From contig JACVTC010000050.1 of the NCBI GenBank assembly GCA_016946835.1, positions 53,501 to 117,500 of the forward strand: a DNA stretch of 64,000 bases, written 5' to 3'. Shown one piece after another: positions 25,601 through 34,685 of this stretch. The number at the start of each line of letters is the position of its first letter. The stretch's first letter is position 1. The position numbers and the translations under genes are program-made. This DNA is from Neocallimastix lanati (nom. inval.) (lineage: Eukaryota; Neocallimastigomycota; Neocallimastigomycetes; Neocallimastigales; Neocallimastigaceae). The notes under the pieces are model-generated. The model was given only the letters and a program-made list of their open reading frames with translations. It was not told the origin of the DNA and ran no database searches.

Positions 25601-26459
25601 CAATAATAAAAAGAAAAAATCTTAAATATATATATATTTTGTGTTTTTTTTTTTTTTAAAAAAAAAAATAATATAATTCTCATAATCATGATATATTAAA
25701 AATTTTTTATTAAATATATTTTAATTTAATAAATTTTTAAATCGAAAGAAAATTTCTTTTTAATTTTTTTTATTATTTTTTTCTAATATAAATTTACATT
25801 ATAAAAAATGTAATAATTCTTGAAAGAACTGTTTATAAAATAATAGAAGTTTTTGAAAATTAATTATTTATCTTTGTTTTTTTTTTCTTTTATAAAAATA
25901 TGGATTTTGAACAAATTAAAATTAAAGTATATTTTATTTAAGATTTAATACTTATCTTAAATTACAAAGTAAAGTAATTTATAAATTTTTGTATTATTTA
26001 TTTCATATATTAACCAAAAAAAGAGTTTTAGATAATAAATAATTTCTTAATTTCTTATAATTTTATAAATTTGAAAATTTATTATATATACATATATAAA
26101 AAATAAAAAAAAAAATATTGTTTTTATATAGAATAAATATAAGATATTATTGTAAATATTAATAAAGTAAAAAAAAAAAAAAAAAATTTTTATTCAATAT
26201 TTAAAATTTAATATTGTCTTTGTAGAGAATGAACATAAAAAATATAAAAAAAATTATTACCAATATAAGAGTCATGAATTTAGGATTTATAAATATTTCA
26301 ACTTTTTATATTTGGTATTTTTTTAAAAAAAAAAAAAGTTGAATAATTGTATCTTATATCTAATATCTAAAACTTTAAAAAAAAAAAAAAAAAAAAAAAT
26401 GCATATGTGTTTGCTTATTTAAGTTTTTAATTTATTTTTTAATAAATCGGTATTTTTTA

Positions 26460-26511
<52 letters not shown>

Positions 26512-27298
26512 AAAATAATAAATAAATAAAATTTAAATAAATTCATTATTTAATAAAATTATCATATTCTTAGTACATTTTATATTTCATATCCTATATG
26601 CTTAAAATATATATACATAAAATTTAGAAAATTAAATAAAGGACAATTATACTTTCAAAATGATTATATGAAAGTAGCAAAGCTAAAAGAAATTAGGTAT
26701 TTTTAAAAAGATATATTTTAAAAATTATTTTTACACTTTATTATATAAGAAAAAATATAAAAAATAACATATATAATTTTTCCTATTTGATTCTTTCTTT
26801 ATTAATAATTTTTTTTCTATACTTTATATCATTAATAGTTAATCAGTTTTTTAACCTAAATTTTAAAATTGTTAATATAGTTAATCATATTTGTTTTTAC
26901 TTATTAATTTTTAAATTGATAATATTATTAATTATAATTTTTTTAATTTTTAAATTGTTTAATATCATTAATTATAGTTTTTTTTTTTTTTTTTTTTTTT
27001 TTAACATAAATCAAATACAAAATAAAAATCTATTTTTATTTTATATTTGATATATGGTTATTCATAATGTATATCGCGTGAATGCATTTGTTATATACAT
27101 GAAATATTTAAAAGGATTGTTAAATATTCAGCATTAAATAAACGTATGAACTAATTTACATAAAACATAAATATAATTATATAAATAAATATAAATTACA
27201 TAATAAATATATAAAAATATAAATAAATATAAATTATATAATAAAAATATAATATGTATAATTTTAAATAATTATCAATAATAGCGATAGTTATAATA
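22657..27298. other. Long A/T desert
   Basis: About 4.6 kb with no supportable gene on either strand: (TAAAA)n at about 22,871-22,912, TAA-type arrays at about 23,760-23,860, and several long A tracts including 45 A at 26,465-26,509. The frame at 26,787-27,050 is Ile/Leu/Phe low complexity. No retrotransposon motifs found. Confidence 0.6.
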
Positions 27299-27303
27299 GT
27301 AAT

Positions 27304-27592
27304 TGTTAACAATCAAGATTATTATATAATAATTATATAATAACATAAATTTAATTTAATAAAAATGTATATACATATAAATTTATTCTAACATATGACG
27401 TCACATGTATTTATTCATAATTTAATTTTATTCATATATTTATGTAAACAATTGTTATACTTTAAAAACTGTACTCTCTCTCTTTTATAAAAAACTTAAA
27501 TAAATAAAGTGTTAATAATAATTATTAATACAAAACAATATTAAAGGTATTATTTTATCTTTGTGTCTTTTTCTACCGATAGTCGGTTAATA
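27304..27592 (+). repeat. 5' LTR of the Copia element
   Basis: It holds the palindrome TGACGTCA (27,396-27,403), TATAAAA (27,486-27,492) and AATAAA (27,503-27,508). A plausible layout is U3 with the palindrome and TATA, then R with the poly(A) signal; the functional roles are inferred. Confidence 0.95.
27396..27403. promoter_or_regulatory. CRE/ATF-type palindrome TGACGTCA in the 5' LTR
   Basis: A perfect 8-bp consensus site for CREB/ATF bZIP factors, located 83 bp upstream of TATAAAA in the LTR and repeated at 32,870-32,877 in the 3' LTR. In this A/T background a G+C-containing palindrome is conspicuous. Binding is inferred, not shown. Confidence 0.5.
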
Positions 27593-27603
27593 GATTAAGA
27601 GTC
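27593..27603 (+). other. Primer binding site, complementary to a tRNA-Lys(CUU) anticodon arm
   Basis: GATTAAGAGTC follows the LTR directly. Its complement GACTCTTAATC contains CTCTTAA, the anticodon loop expected of tRNA-Lys(CUU), with adjoining stem bases. It does not look like a site for a tRNA 3' end. Copia-group elements that prime with an internally cleaved tRNA half are known (Drosophila copia and Ty5 use initiator Met tRNA). Near-identical sites occur in two relics (38,045 and 56,857). Confidence 0.6.
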
Positions 27604-27705
27604 TCAAAGAAGACCAGAGACTAAAATATCATAAAAAAAAAAAAAAAAAAAAATTTTAATAAAAATTTTAATATATTAATAAATTAAAAATTTATTATTT
27701 TTTCC

Positions 27706-30609
27706 ATGAGCGAGATTAATAATTATATAATATTAAAAGGTACAGATAATTATGCGTTATGGTTTAATTATCTGTGCAATGAACTAAGAAAGGAAGGTTT
27801 ATTACACTACATTAAAGAAAATGTATTGAATAACGTGGATATTGATAATCCACCAAATGATAAGAAAGAACAAATTAAAAAGGATGCAAAAGTTGTATCT
27901 AAAATTCTAAATACAATAAATATAAATATCCATAGAGAAATAGTAGGACTAAATACTTCCTATGAAATTATATCAAAATTAAAGAAGAAATATGGTAGTT
28001 TAACTACTGATTCATCATACTGGTTGAAGAAATTAAACTCAATAAAAACAACTAATAAACAAGGAATTCTAGACGTGATAGATCAGTTAAAAGATATTTT
28101 TGAAAACATGGATAATATAAATTTCCACTTATCTGAAGATGAAAAATTAAGATACCTATTTAACACTATGCCAGAAGATTATACAAATAAATTTACTCTT
28201 ACTGATATAGATAATTTTACTAGTATTAGTAAGAAAATAGTGGAAGACATAAACAAACTTGCTTATATCCAACAATGGAACTTAAATAATCAACCTATGG
28301 ATGATCCAATGGAAATAGACTATGCTGGTAAATTCCAAAAGAAGAATAAAAATAACAATAAAAGAAACTACCAGACAAAGAAAGCAGATAAAAAATACTG
28401 TCATATATGTAATAAAAATAATCACAACACTTCTGATTGCTGGTTTAACGCGTTAAATAAGAACAGTAAATTTAATAAATATGTAAACCAAGAGTATTCC
28501 AAGGAAGAGAATACAAACAATAGTAAAAGTAATAATAATAATCAATCATCTTCAAAGAAAAAAGGAAAAGGAACATATTATACAGGAATAATTAAACAAT
28601 ATAATATAAATGAACAATACAATGCTAATGTAGATTATGAAGATATAAAGATCATGTTTAAAAAGGACACTAATAAATCTCATAAATCAGTATATTCAAT
28701 TAATTATAAAAATAACGCGTCAAAAGTGTTAAAGAACATTTCTTCAATTAATTTCTATGATAAATCCTACTGGTTATATGATTCTGGAGCAGGAGAACAC
28801 TTAACAAACAATAAAAACTTATTAAAAAACTACAAAAAGGAAGAAATTGAATTAACCTGTGCTAATAATACTGTATGCACCTTTGAAGGTTACGGAGAAT
28901 TTTCTTTCTTTATAAATAATTATAAAATTATTTTAAAGCGCGTATTATACTCAAAAGATGTTGCCAAGAACATGATAAGTGGTGTGGAATTAGCTAAATT
29001 AGGCATTAAGACTCTAACTGAATCAATTAATAATGATACAGTTAAAATTACTTTAATGGATAACCTATACAAAACTATAGGATCATTTGTATCAAATAGT
29101 CGCAATGAATTAATTATTACAGCAATACATGATAATTCAATAAAAGAAAATATAAAAAATAATATAATGGCAATAAATAAACTAAATAATGAAAGTAAAT
29201 TATTATGGCATAGAAGATTAGGCCATTATTATTTAGAAAATTTAAATGAATATTTAGATATTCATAATATTAAAGAATCAGAATGTATTGACTGTAAAAC
29301 TGCAAAATTAAAACGATTCCCACATAACAAAGAAACTCCAAAAGCAACAGAAATATTAGAAATAATACATTCCGATATTATTGGACCAATTAATGATTCA
29401 ATTACTGGAAAAAGATTTATACTAACAGTAATTGATGAAAAATCACATAAAAGTTGGATTTTTCTGATGAAAAGTAAATCAGAAACAATTGATTTACTTA
29501 TTGATTTTATTAAATATTTAAATAATATTTTTTATGATAAAGAAGTAAAAAATTTTAAGTCTGATAATGCTAAGGAATATAGAAATAAAAAGTTAACTAG
29601 ATTTTGTAAAGATAACGGAATAAATAAAATTTATTCTCCTCCCTACAATCCAGAAAATAATGGTTTAGCAGAAAGGTTTAATCAAACCATTATTTCTTGT
29701 ACTAAAACTTTGCTATATTGGAGCAAATTATCTGAGAATTTTTGGGATTTCGCTATCCAATATGCAAATTATTTATATAATAAAACTCCGCATCTTATCT
29801 CTGAGAAAACTATCCCAGATGAAGTTTTCTTCAATGAAAAAGTTAAAATTGATCATATTAGGACTTTTGGATGTATTACCTATTATAAAATTTTTGATCA
29901 AAATAAATCTAAGTTTTCACCAAATTCAAAGAAAGGAATTTTCCTTGGATTTAGTGAAGTTACTAACTCTAATATTGTTATGGATTATGAAGATTATAAA
30001 ATCCATAATGTTAGAGAAATAATATGTAAAGAAAATGAGCCAGCAAAACTCTCACTATCTAATTCAGTAGGTGAAGAAAATGGATATCCATCCTTTTTAA
30101 ATTTTGACTTTAATTTTAGCAAGACAAACAGGATAAAAAGTGGTACAATCCTTAATTTTCCTGGTCAAAATGACCATAAAAACTTGGATTCAAATTCAGT
30201 AGAAAATGAAAATAAAATTAATTCTGAAAAAGAAAATTCTGGTGATATTAATAATACTGATTTTAATACTATTACTAATACTAAAAATGATATTGAAAAT
30301 ACATTAAATGAAAACCATAATAATGATGTAAATAAAAATGAAAATAAAATGAAAAAGAAAAGCAATATTGAGGTAACTCAAGAAAAGGAAATAGAAGATC
30401 CTAATAATTTTTCTGATGATGAATTTTTTGACGCAGTTGATGAAAAAAATTTTATTAATAAAAATTTTCAAAATTTTGATGAAAAATCTGAAAATGTAAA
30501 TATTGAAGAAAATTATAATAATTTAAGTTCTGAAAAAAATTTTCTACTGAAAACTCTAATTCATATGAAAATAATAAAATTTCTGATGACAATAATAATA
30601 ATTCCATAA
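27706..30609 (+). CDS. Copia gag-protease-integrase open frame
   Basis: 967 codons from the ATG after the leader. Residues 1-200 are a Copia gag domain (LKGTDNYALWFNYL start). A CCHC zinc knuckle follows (CHICNKNNHNTSDCW, about residue 231). The aspartic protease has the active-site triad in YDSGAGEHLT (about 358), then the pre-integrase zinc region LLWHRRLGHYY...CIDCKTAK. The integrase core has Asp in HSDIIGP (about 556), Asp in SDNAKEYR (about 620) and Glu in NGLAERFNQT (about 655). The rest is an Asn/Glu/Lys-rich linker. The frame ends at 30,609 because one base appears lost in the A/T run at about 30,535-30,545; the natural reading continues in the next frame. Confidence 0.93.
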   Translation: MSEINNYIILKGTDNYALWFNYLCNELRKEGLLHYIKENVLNNVDIDNPPNDKKEQIKKDAKVVSKILNTININIHREIVGLNTSYEIISKLKKKYGSLTTDSSYWLKKLNSIKTTNKQGILDVIDQLKDIFENMDNINFHLSEDEKLRYLFNTMPEDYTNKFTLTDIDNFTSISKKIVEDINKLAYIQQWNLNNQPMDDPMEIDYAGKFQKKNKNNNKRNYQTKKADKKYCHICNKNNHNTSDCWFNALNKNSKFNKYVNQEYSKEENTNNSKSNNNNQSSSKKKGKGTYYTGIIKQYNINEQYNANVDYEDIKIMFKKDTNKSHKSVYSINYKNNASKVLKNISSINFYDKSYWLYDSGAGEHLTNNKNLLKNYKKEEIELTCANNTVCTFEGYGEFSFFINNYKIILKRVLYSKDVAKNMISGVELAKLGIKTLTESINNDTVKITLMDNLYKTIGSFVSNSRNELIITAIHDNSIKENIKNNIMAINKLNNESKLLWHRRLGHYYLENLNEYLDIHNIKESECIDCKTAKLKRFPHNKETPKATEILEIIHSDIIGPINDSITGKRFILTVIDEKSHKSWIFLMKSKSETIDLLIDFIKYLNNIFYDKEVKNFKSDNAKEYRNKKLTRFCKDNGINKIYSPPYNPENNGLAERFNQTIISCTKTLLYWSKLSENFWDFAIQYANYLYNKTPHLISEKTIPDEVFFNEKVKIDHIRTFGCITYYKIFDQNKSKFSPNSKKGIFLGFSEVTNSNIVMDYEDYKIHNVREIICKENEPAKLSLSNSVGEENGYPSFLNFDFNFSKTNRIKSGTILNFPGQNDHKNLDSNSVENENKINSEKENSGDINNTDFNTITNTKNDIENTLNENHNNDVNKNENKMKKKSNIEVTQEKEIEDPNNFSDDEFFDAVDEKNFINKNFQNFDEKSENVNIEENYNNLSSEKNFLLKTLIHMKIIKFLMTIIIIP

Positions 30610-31324
30610 ATGGAAATAATATTAATAATCATGAAATTAAAAATTTGAATAATAATAATAAAATTCAAAATGAATCAAATAATAAAGAATATACAGATAA
30701 TATTTTACAAAATGTAAATTCCCATATATTAAATAAATCAGAATTAAATCCAAAATTCAATATTAATAACAATCAGTTAAATAATAATATATTACAAAAT
30801 AAAAGTGTAAAAACACCTTCTCTTAATGTAAACAAAAGGATAAAACTAAACTTTAAAAGAGGAAGAAGGCAACTTGTTATTGACAAAACAAAAAATGTTT
30901 CACAAATATATTAAATTTTAATAAAAATTTAAATATTAATAATAATTTTAATTTAAATAAAAATTTAAATAATAAATTATTAAATAATAAAATCTCAAAT
31001 AACAAAAAGAATAAAAATATAAATAAAAATAATTTATATTATAATAATTCTGAAAATACTTCCTATATTGATAATAGCCAAAGTAATGTTGCTTTTATTA
31101 AAAATAATTCAAATATCATTAATAACAATATTAATTTAAAAAGAAATTTTTCTGAAGTTGATTATGAAGAGAGTATTTTACGGCCTATTAAATACAAAAG
31201 AATAAATAATAATAGATATATTGCTACCATTTCCACAAATGTTCCTCTTTCCTATACTGAAGCTATAACATGTAAAAACCACGAAGAATGGGAAAAAGCA
31301 ATTCAGGATGAACTTAAAAATTAA
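30546..31324 (+). pseudogene. Copia polyprotein linker, frameshifted and ending in a nonsense codon
   Basis: After the break near 30,540 the protein continues in a second frame to 30,911 (Asn-rich, ending NKRIKLNFKRGRR), then a second single-base shift near 30,885-30,915 moves it into the RT frame. That frame carries the start of RT (SYTEAITCKNHEEWEKAIQD) and meets TAA at 31,322-31,324, just before the conserved SSKWVF motif. Both shifts are of the same sense (one base missing each) and lie in A/T homopolymers, so sequencing error or replication slippage is possible. Confidence 0.8.
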
Positions 31325-32764
31325 TATGATAATAATATTTTTACTTTTGTAAAGTATATTCCTAAAGGAAAAAATATTATTTCTTCAAAGTGGGTTTTTG
31401 CAAATAAATATAATGGTGAATATATTATTACCAAAAGAAAAGCACGTCTTGTAGCTAGAGGTTTTAGACAAAGACGTGGTATCGATTATGATTTGACCTA
31501 TTCTCCGACTCTCAATACAGACACCTTAAAACTTATTTTCTCCCTTGCTGCAAAATACAAATGGCCAATTCAACAATTAGATATTAAAGCTGCGTATCTC
31601 AATGCAGATTTAGACAAAGAAATCTATATGTCTATTCCGCCAGGAGATCCTAACTTTGGGAGGGGATGGTGGAAGTTGAATAAGGCATTGTATGGGTTGA
31701 AGCAATCTGGCCGACAATGGAACAAAACTTTATCAAAATTTTTAATCAAAAACGGATATACTCAATTAATAACAGAAAAATGTATATTCGTTAAGAAAAA
31801 TGAAAAAGGTGATGTATTAGTTATAATAGGTGTATATGTAGATGACATGGTCATTACAGGTATAAAAATAGAAATACAAAATACAATTAATATTATAAAG
31901 AATAATTTTAAAATATCCAAATCAGAACAAATAAATTATATTCTTGGAATTGAAGTAAAGAAAATTGATAATAAATATATAATCTCTCAAGTAAATTATA
32001 TTAATAAGATTTTGGAAAATTTTAACATAAAATATACAAGAAAAGTAAGTACTCCATGTGTTGGTGATAATATCAAAGGTGAAAATAATAAACCCTTTGA
32101 TAGAACAGTCTACAAAAGTGCCATAGGCATGTTAATATATTTATCCAAATGTACTAGACCTGATATTTCTTTTGCAGTACATAAAGCTGCAAGAAATTCA
32201 GAAAATCCTATTATTACAGATTGGGTAAAAGTTACTAATATATTAAAATATTTAAATAACACAAAATATTATAAAATATGTTATGATGGTGAAGGTGAAA
32301 TTATCGGTTACACTGATTCGGATTTCGCTGGAGACATCAAAGATAGAAAATCAACTTCAGGGCATATTATCCTAATGGGTAAAAATCCTATATGCTGGTA
32401 TTCTAAAAAACAAACAATAGTAGCTACATCGACAGCCGAAGCTGAATATATCAGTACTTCAGAATGTGTAAAAAAGGTTTTATATTTTAGAAATATTCTT
32501 AAAGAATTATTTAACTTTAAAAAACCAATAACAATTTATACTGATAATATAGCAAGTAAAACATATATAGAAAATGATGAAATAAACACTAAATTAAAGC
32601 ATATTTCAATCAAGTATTTTTTTAACAAAGATAATATTGAAAAAGGAAATATAAAATTAGAATATATTGAATCTAAACAAATGTTAGCTGACATACTCAC
32701 TAAAAATAAAAATGGAAAAGATATGACGAACTTCGCAAACCAAGTTTTTATACATAAAAACTAG
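31325..32764 (+). CDS. Copia reverse transcriptase and RNase H frame
   Basis: 479 codons open after the TAA; no natural start, because this is the C-terminal part of the polyprotein. RT motifs in order: SSKWVFANKYNGEY, KARLVARGFRQRRGIDY, QLDIKAAYLNADLD, LNKALYGLKQSGRQW and the catalytic YVDDMVI (about 31,841). RNase H follows with YTDSDFAGDIKDRKSTSGH, STAEAEYIS and IYTDNIASK. All catalytic carboxylates look intact. It ends 13 bp before the 3' LTR. Confidence 0.94.
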   Translation, partial: YDNNIFTFVKYIPKGKNIISSKWVFANKYNGEYIITKRKARLVARGFRQRRGIDYDLTYSPTLNTDTLKLIFSLAAKYKWPIQQLDIKAAYLNADLDKEIYMSIPPGDPNFGRGWWKLNKALYGLKQSGRQWNKTLSKFLIKNGYTQLITEKCIFVKKNEKGDVLVIIGVYVDDMVITGIKIEIQNTINIIKNNFKISKSEQINYILGIEVKKIDNKYIISQVNYINKILENFNIKYTRKVSTPCVGDNIKGENNKPFDRTVYKSAIGMLIYLSKCTRPDISFAVHKAARNSENPIITDWVKVTNILKYLNNTKYYKICYDGEGEIIGYTDSDFAGDIKDRKSTSGHIILMGKNPICWYSKKQTIVATSTAEAEYISTSECVKKVLYFRNILKELFNFKKPITIYTDNIASKTYIENDEINTKLKHISIKYFFNKDNIEKGNIKLEYIESKQMLADILTKNKNGKDMTNFANQVFIHKN

Positions 32765-32765
32765 T

Positions 32766-32777
32766 TTGAGGGGGGAG
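32766..32777 (+). other. Polypurine tract
   Basis: TGAGGGGGGAG directly upstream of the 3' LTR; expected primer for plus-strand DNA synthesis in LTR elements. Confidence 0.85.
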
Positions 32778-33066
32778 TGTTAACAATCAAGATTATTATA
32801 TAATAATTATATAATAACATAAATTTAATTTAATAAAAATGTATATACATATAAATTTATTCTAACATATGACGTCACATGTATTTATTCATAATTTAAT
32901 TTTATTCATATATTTATGTAAACAATTGTTATACTTTAAAAACTGTACTCTCTCTCTTTTATAAAAAACTTAAATAAATAAAGTGTTAATAATAATTATT
33001 AATACAAAACAATATTAAAGGTATTATTTTATCTTTGTGTCTTTTTCTACCGATAGTCGGTTAATA
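32778..33066 (+). repeat. 3' LTR of the Copia element
   Basis: Same length (289 bp) and, by eye, same sequence as the 5' LTR, including the TGACGTCA palindrome (32,870-32,877). Followed by the target duplication GTAAT. Confidence 0.95.
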
Positions 33067-33071
33067 GTAAT

Positions 33072-33554
33072 AATAATTAATAAGAAATTAATAAATTTAT
33101 TAATACAATATCATGCATAAATTTATGATTTAAAATCATAGACTTTATGTGATTTAACCGGGGAGGTTGCATTACGCCAATTTTTCACGTGATGTATACA
33201 AATGTGTGGCTATAGCTATATTATGCTACATAATATTATTTTATTGTATTATTTTGTTATTTCAATTTTTAAATTAATTATTAAGTGAATAATTAAATAA
33301 ATCATATAATGTATTATATAAAAATTTAAATATTATTAAAAATATTATTAATAATAATTCTTTTATTTAAATGTTATTAAAAAAAATAATAATTATAATG
33401 ATAAAATTATTAATTATAGAGACGTATTTGAATATTTATTTAAACTGAGTAAATTTAATAAGCTTTATAAATTAAATTTTTGAACGACAGAATTCTGATT
33501 ATTTCGTTTGGTTATTCCTCATTTTTTAATTATTTATTATAAAATAATATTTAT
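33072..33554. other. Spacer with a small complex patch
   Basis: Mostly A/T. A patch at about 33,150-33,230 (ACCGGGGAGGTTGCATTACG, then TTTTTCACGTGATG) has normal G+C and no open frame; origin unknown. Confidence 0.4.
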
Positions 33555-34576
33555 ATTATATTATTTAAATCAGTTAAACAATCAAACCACAAACTAATAG
33601 TATTATTTCCATCACATTTAGTATCAATTAACTTGGTTTCAATATTTTTGTAGCGTTCAATTAAGACACTGATTTCATTAGCTTTATTTATTGCTCTTTT
33701 TTTATTTTCCAAATTCCTCTTATTTTTCTTTGATAATCATAATATGGTAAATGTTCAAGTTCATTTAATTTATCTATTAATTCATAATAAGATGTTTTTG
33801 TTGGAAATAAATTATTTAAATAACTATTGATTCTGCAATTATAATATTATTGTTACATGTATTAGCATTTTTTTTTTAATTTTATAAATATTTTATATGT
33901 TTCTTGTTCTTTATTTTTTAATATTGCAAAAGAAGTAGTGTAAAAACTATCTAATTCTTTAGCGTAAGTTCTTTTAATAAATATTTGATAACTAAATTTA
34001 GGGGCAATAAAAAATGTATCATCAACAAATATATCATCATTATATTCTATAAATAATTTTACATGAAAAGGAGATTGAAAAATTATTAAATTAATATTTT
34101 TTGAATATCATAAAATTTTCACCTCACTTTGTTTTATAATATTTAGATTCATTAGGAGTTTCAGTAAATGCTGTTACATTGGATGGAAGTTTTTATTTAA
34201 ATTTCTTGATATTTGAGATTTAATTGAATTATATTCTAACATATAAATCTCATTTCCTTAGAAATTTTATTATATAGGGGTTTTATTTTTATACCATAAG
34301 GAATTGAACTTTTTTTCAATTCCATCTTTAATTTTATGTTTCATTATAGATAGAGATACATCGTATTCTTTTTCAGGATGATTAAGTGAACTATTATATT
34401 TTAAGATTTCTTTCTTATCATTTAAAATAATAAAATATTTACATTTATTTCTGTACATAAACTTTTGAAATATCTTTTCTTATATATGAAAAATTAAATT
34501 TATACTTTTTATTAATAATAATTTATTTTTTTCCTTTGTTAGACTCACTTATATCAATAATAAGATTTTTTTCCAT
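33555..34576 (-). pseudogene. Mutator-like transposase pseudogene (FLYWCH zinc finger + MULE domain)
   Basis: Reading down the minus strand from ATG at 34,576: an FLYWCH-like start (NKKYKFNFSYIRKD, then CKYFIILNDKKEILKYN, NHPEKEYDVSLSIMKHKIKD, about 34,490-34,340). The MULE transposase core follows (FHVKLFIEYNDDIFVDDTFF, APKFSYQIFIKRTYAKELD, FYTTSFAILKNKEQETYKIF, about 34,075-33,890); the first Asp of the catalytic triad would be in FVDDTF. The tail (RINSYLNNLFPTKTSYYELI, then YDYQRKIRGIWKIKKEQ, about 33,840-33,690) resembles the C-terminus of such proteins. At least four stops and several frame changes make it non-functional. Terminal inverted repeats of its own were not found. It lies about 110 bp from the foldback-like element. 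Confidence 0.75.
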
Positions 34577-34685
34577 TTCTATATTTTTATAAATATTTTT
34601 AATTATATAATTAAAATTATTATATTAATTATCCAATATTATTCTAAATACTAATTTTGAAAAATTAGTTTTTCAATTATTTGTA

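Larger units (their letters stand above)
27299..33071 (+). mobile_element. Complete Copia (Ty1/copia) LTR retrotransposon
   Basis: Two 289-bp LTRs (27,304-27,592 and 32,778-33,066), apparently identical, are flanked by the 5-bp direct repeat GTAAT (27,299-27,303 and 33,067-33,071). The LTR begins TGTTAACAATC and ends GTCGGTTAATA. A primer site follows the 5' LTR and a purine tract precedes the 3' LTR. Domain order gag, protease, integrase, RT, RNase H places it in Copia. The polyprotein is broken by two apparent single-base losses and one nonsense codon. LTR identity implies a recent insertion. Confidence 0.96.

Noticed and set aside
26787..27050. Membrane protein ORF
   Set aside because: Ile/Phe/Leu low complexity in A/T DNA including a long poly-Phe from poly(T); no signal of selection visible.
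30165..30365. Minus-strand 66-codon ORF in the Copia element
   Set aside because: Antisense of the Asn/Glu-rich polyprotein linker.
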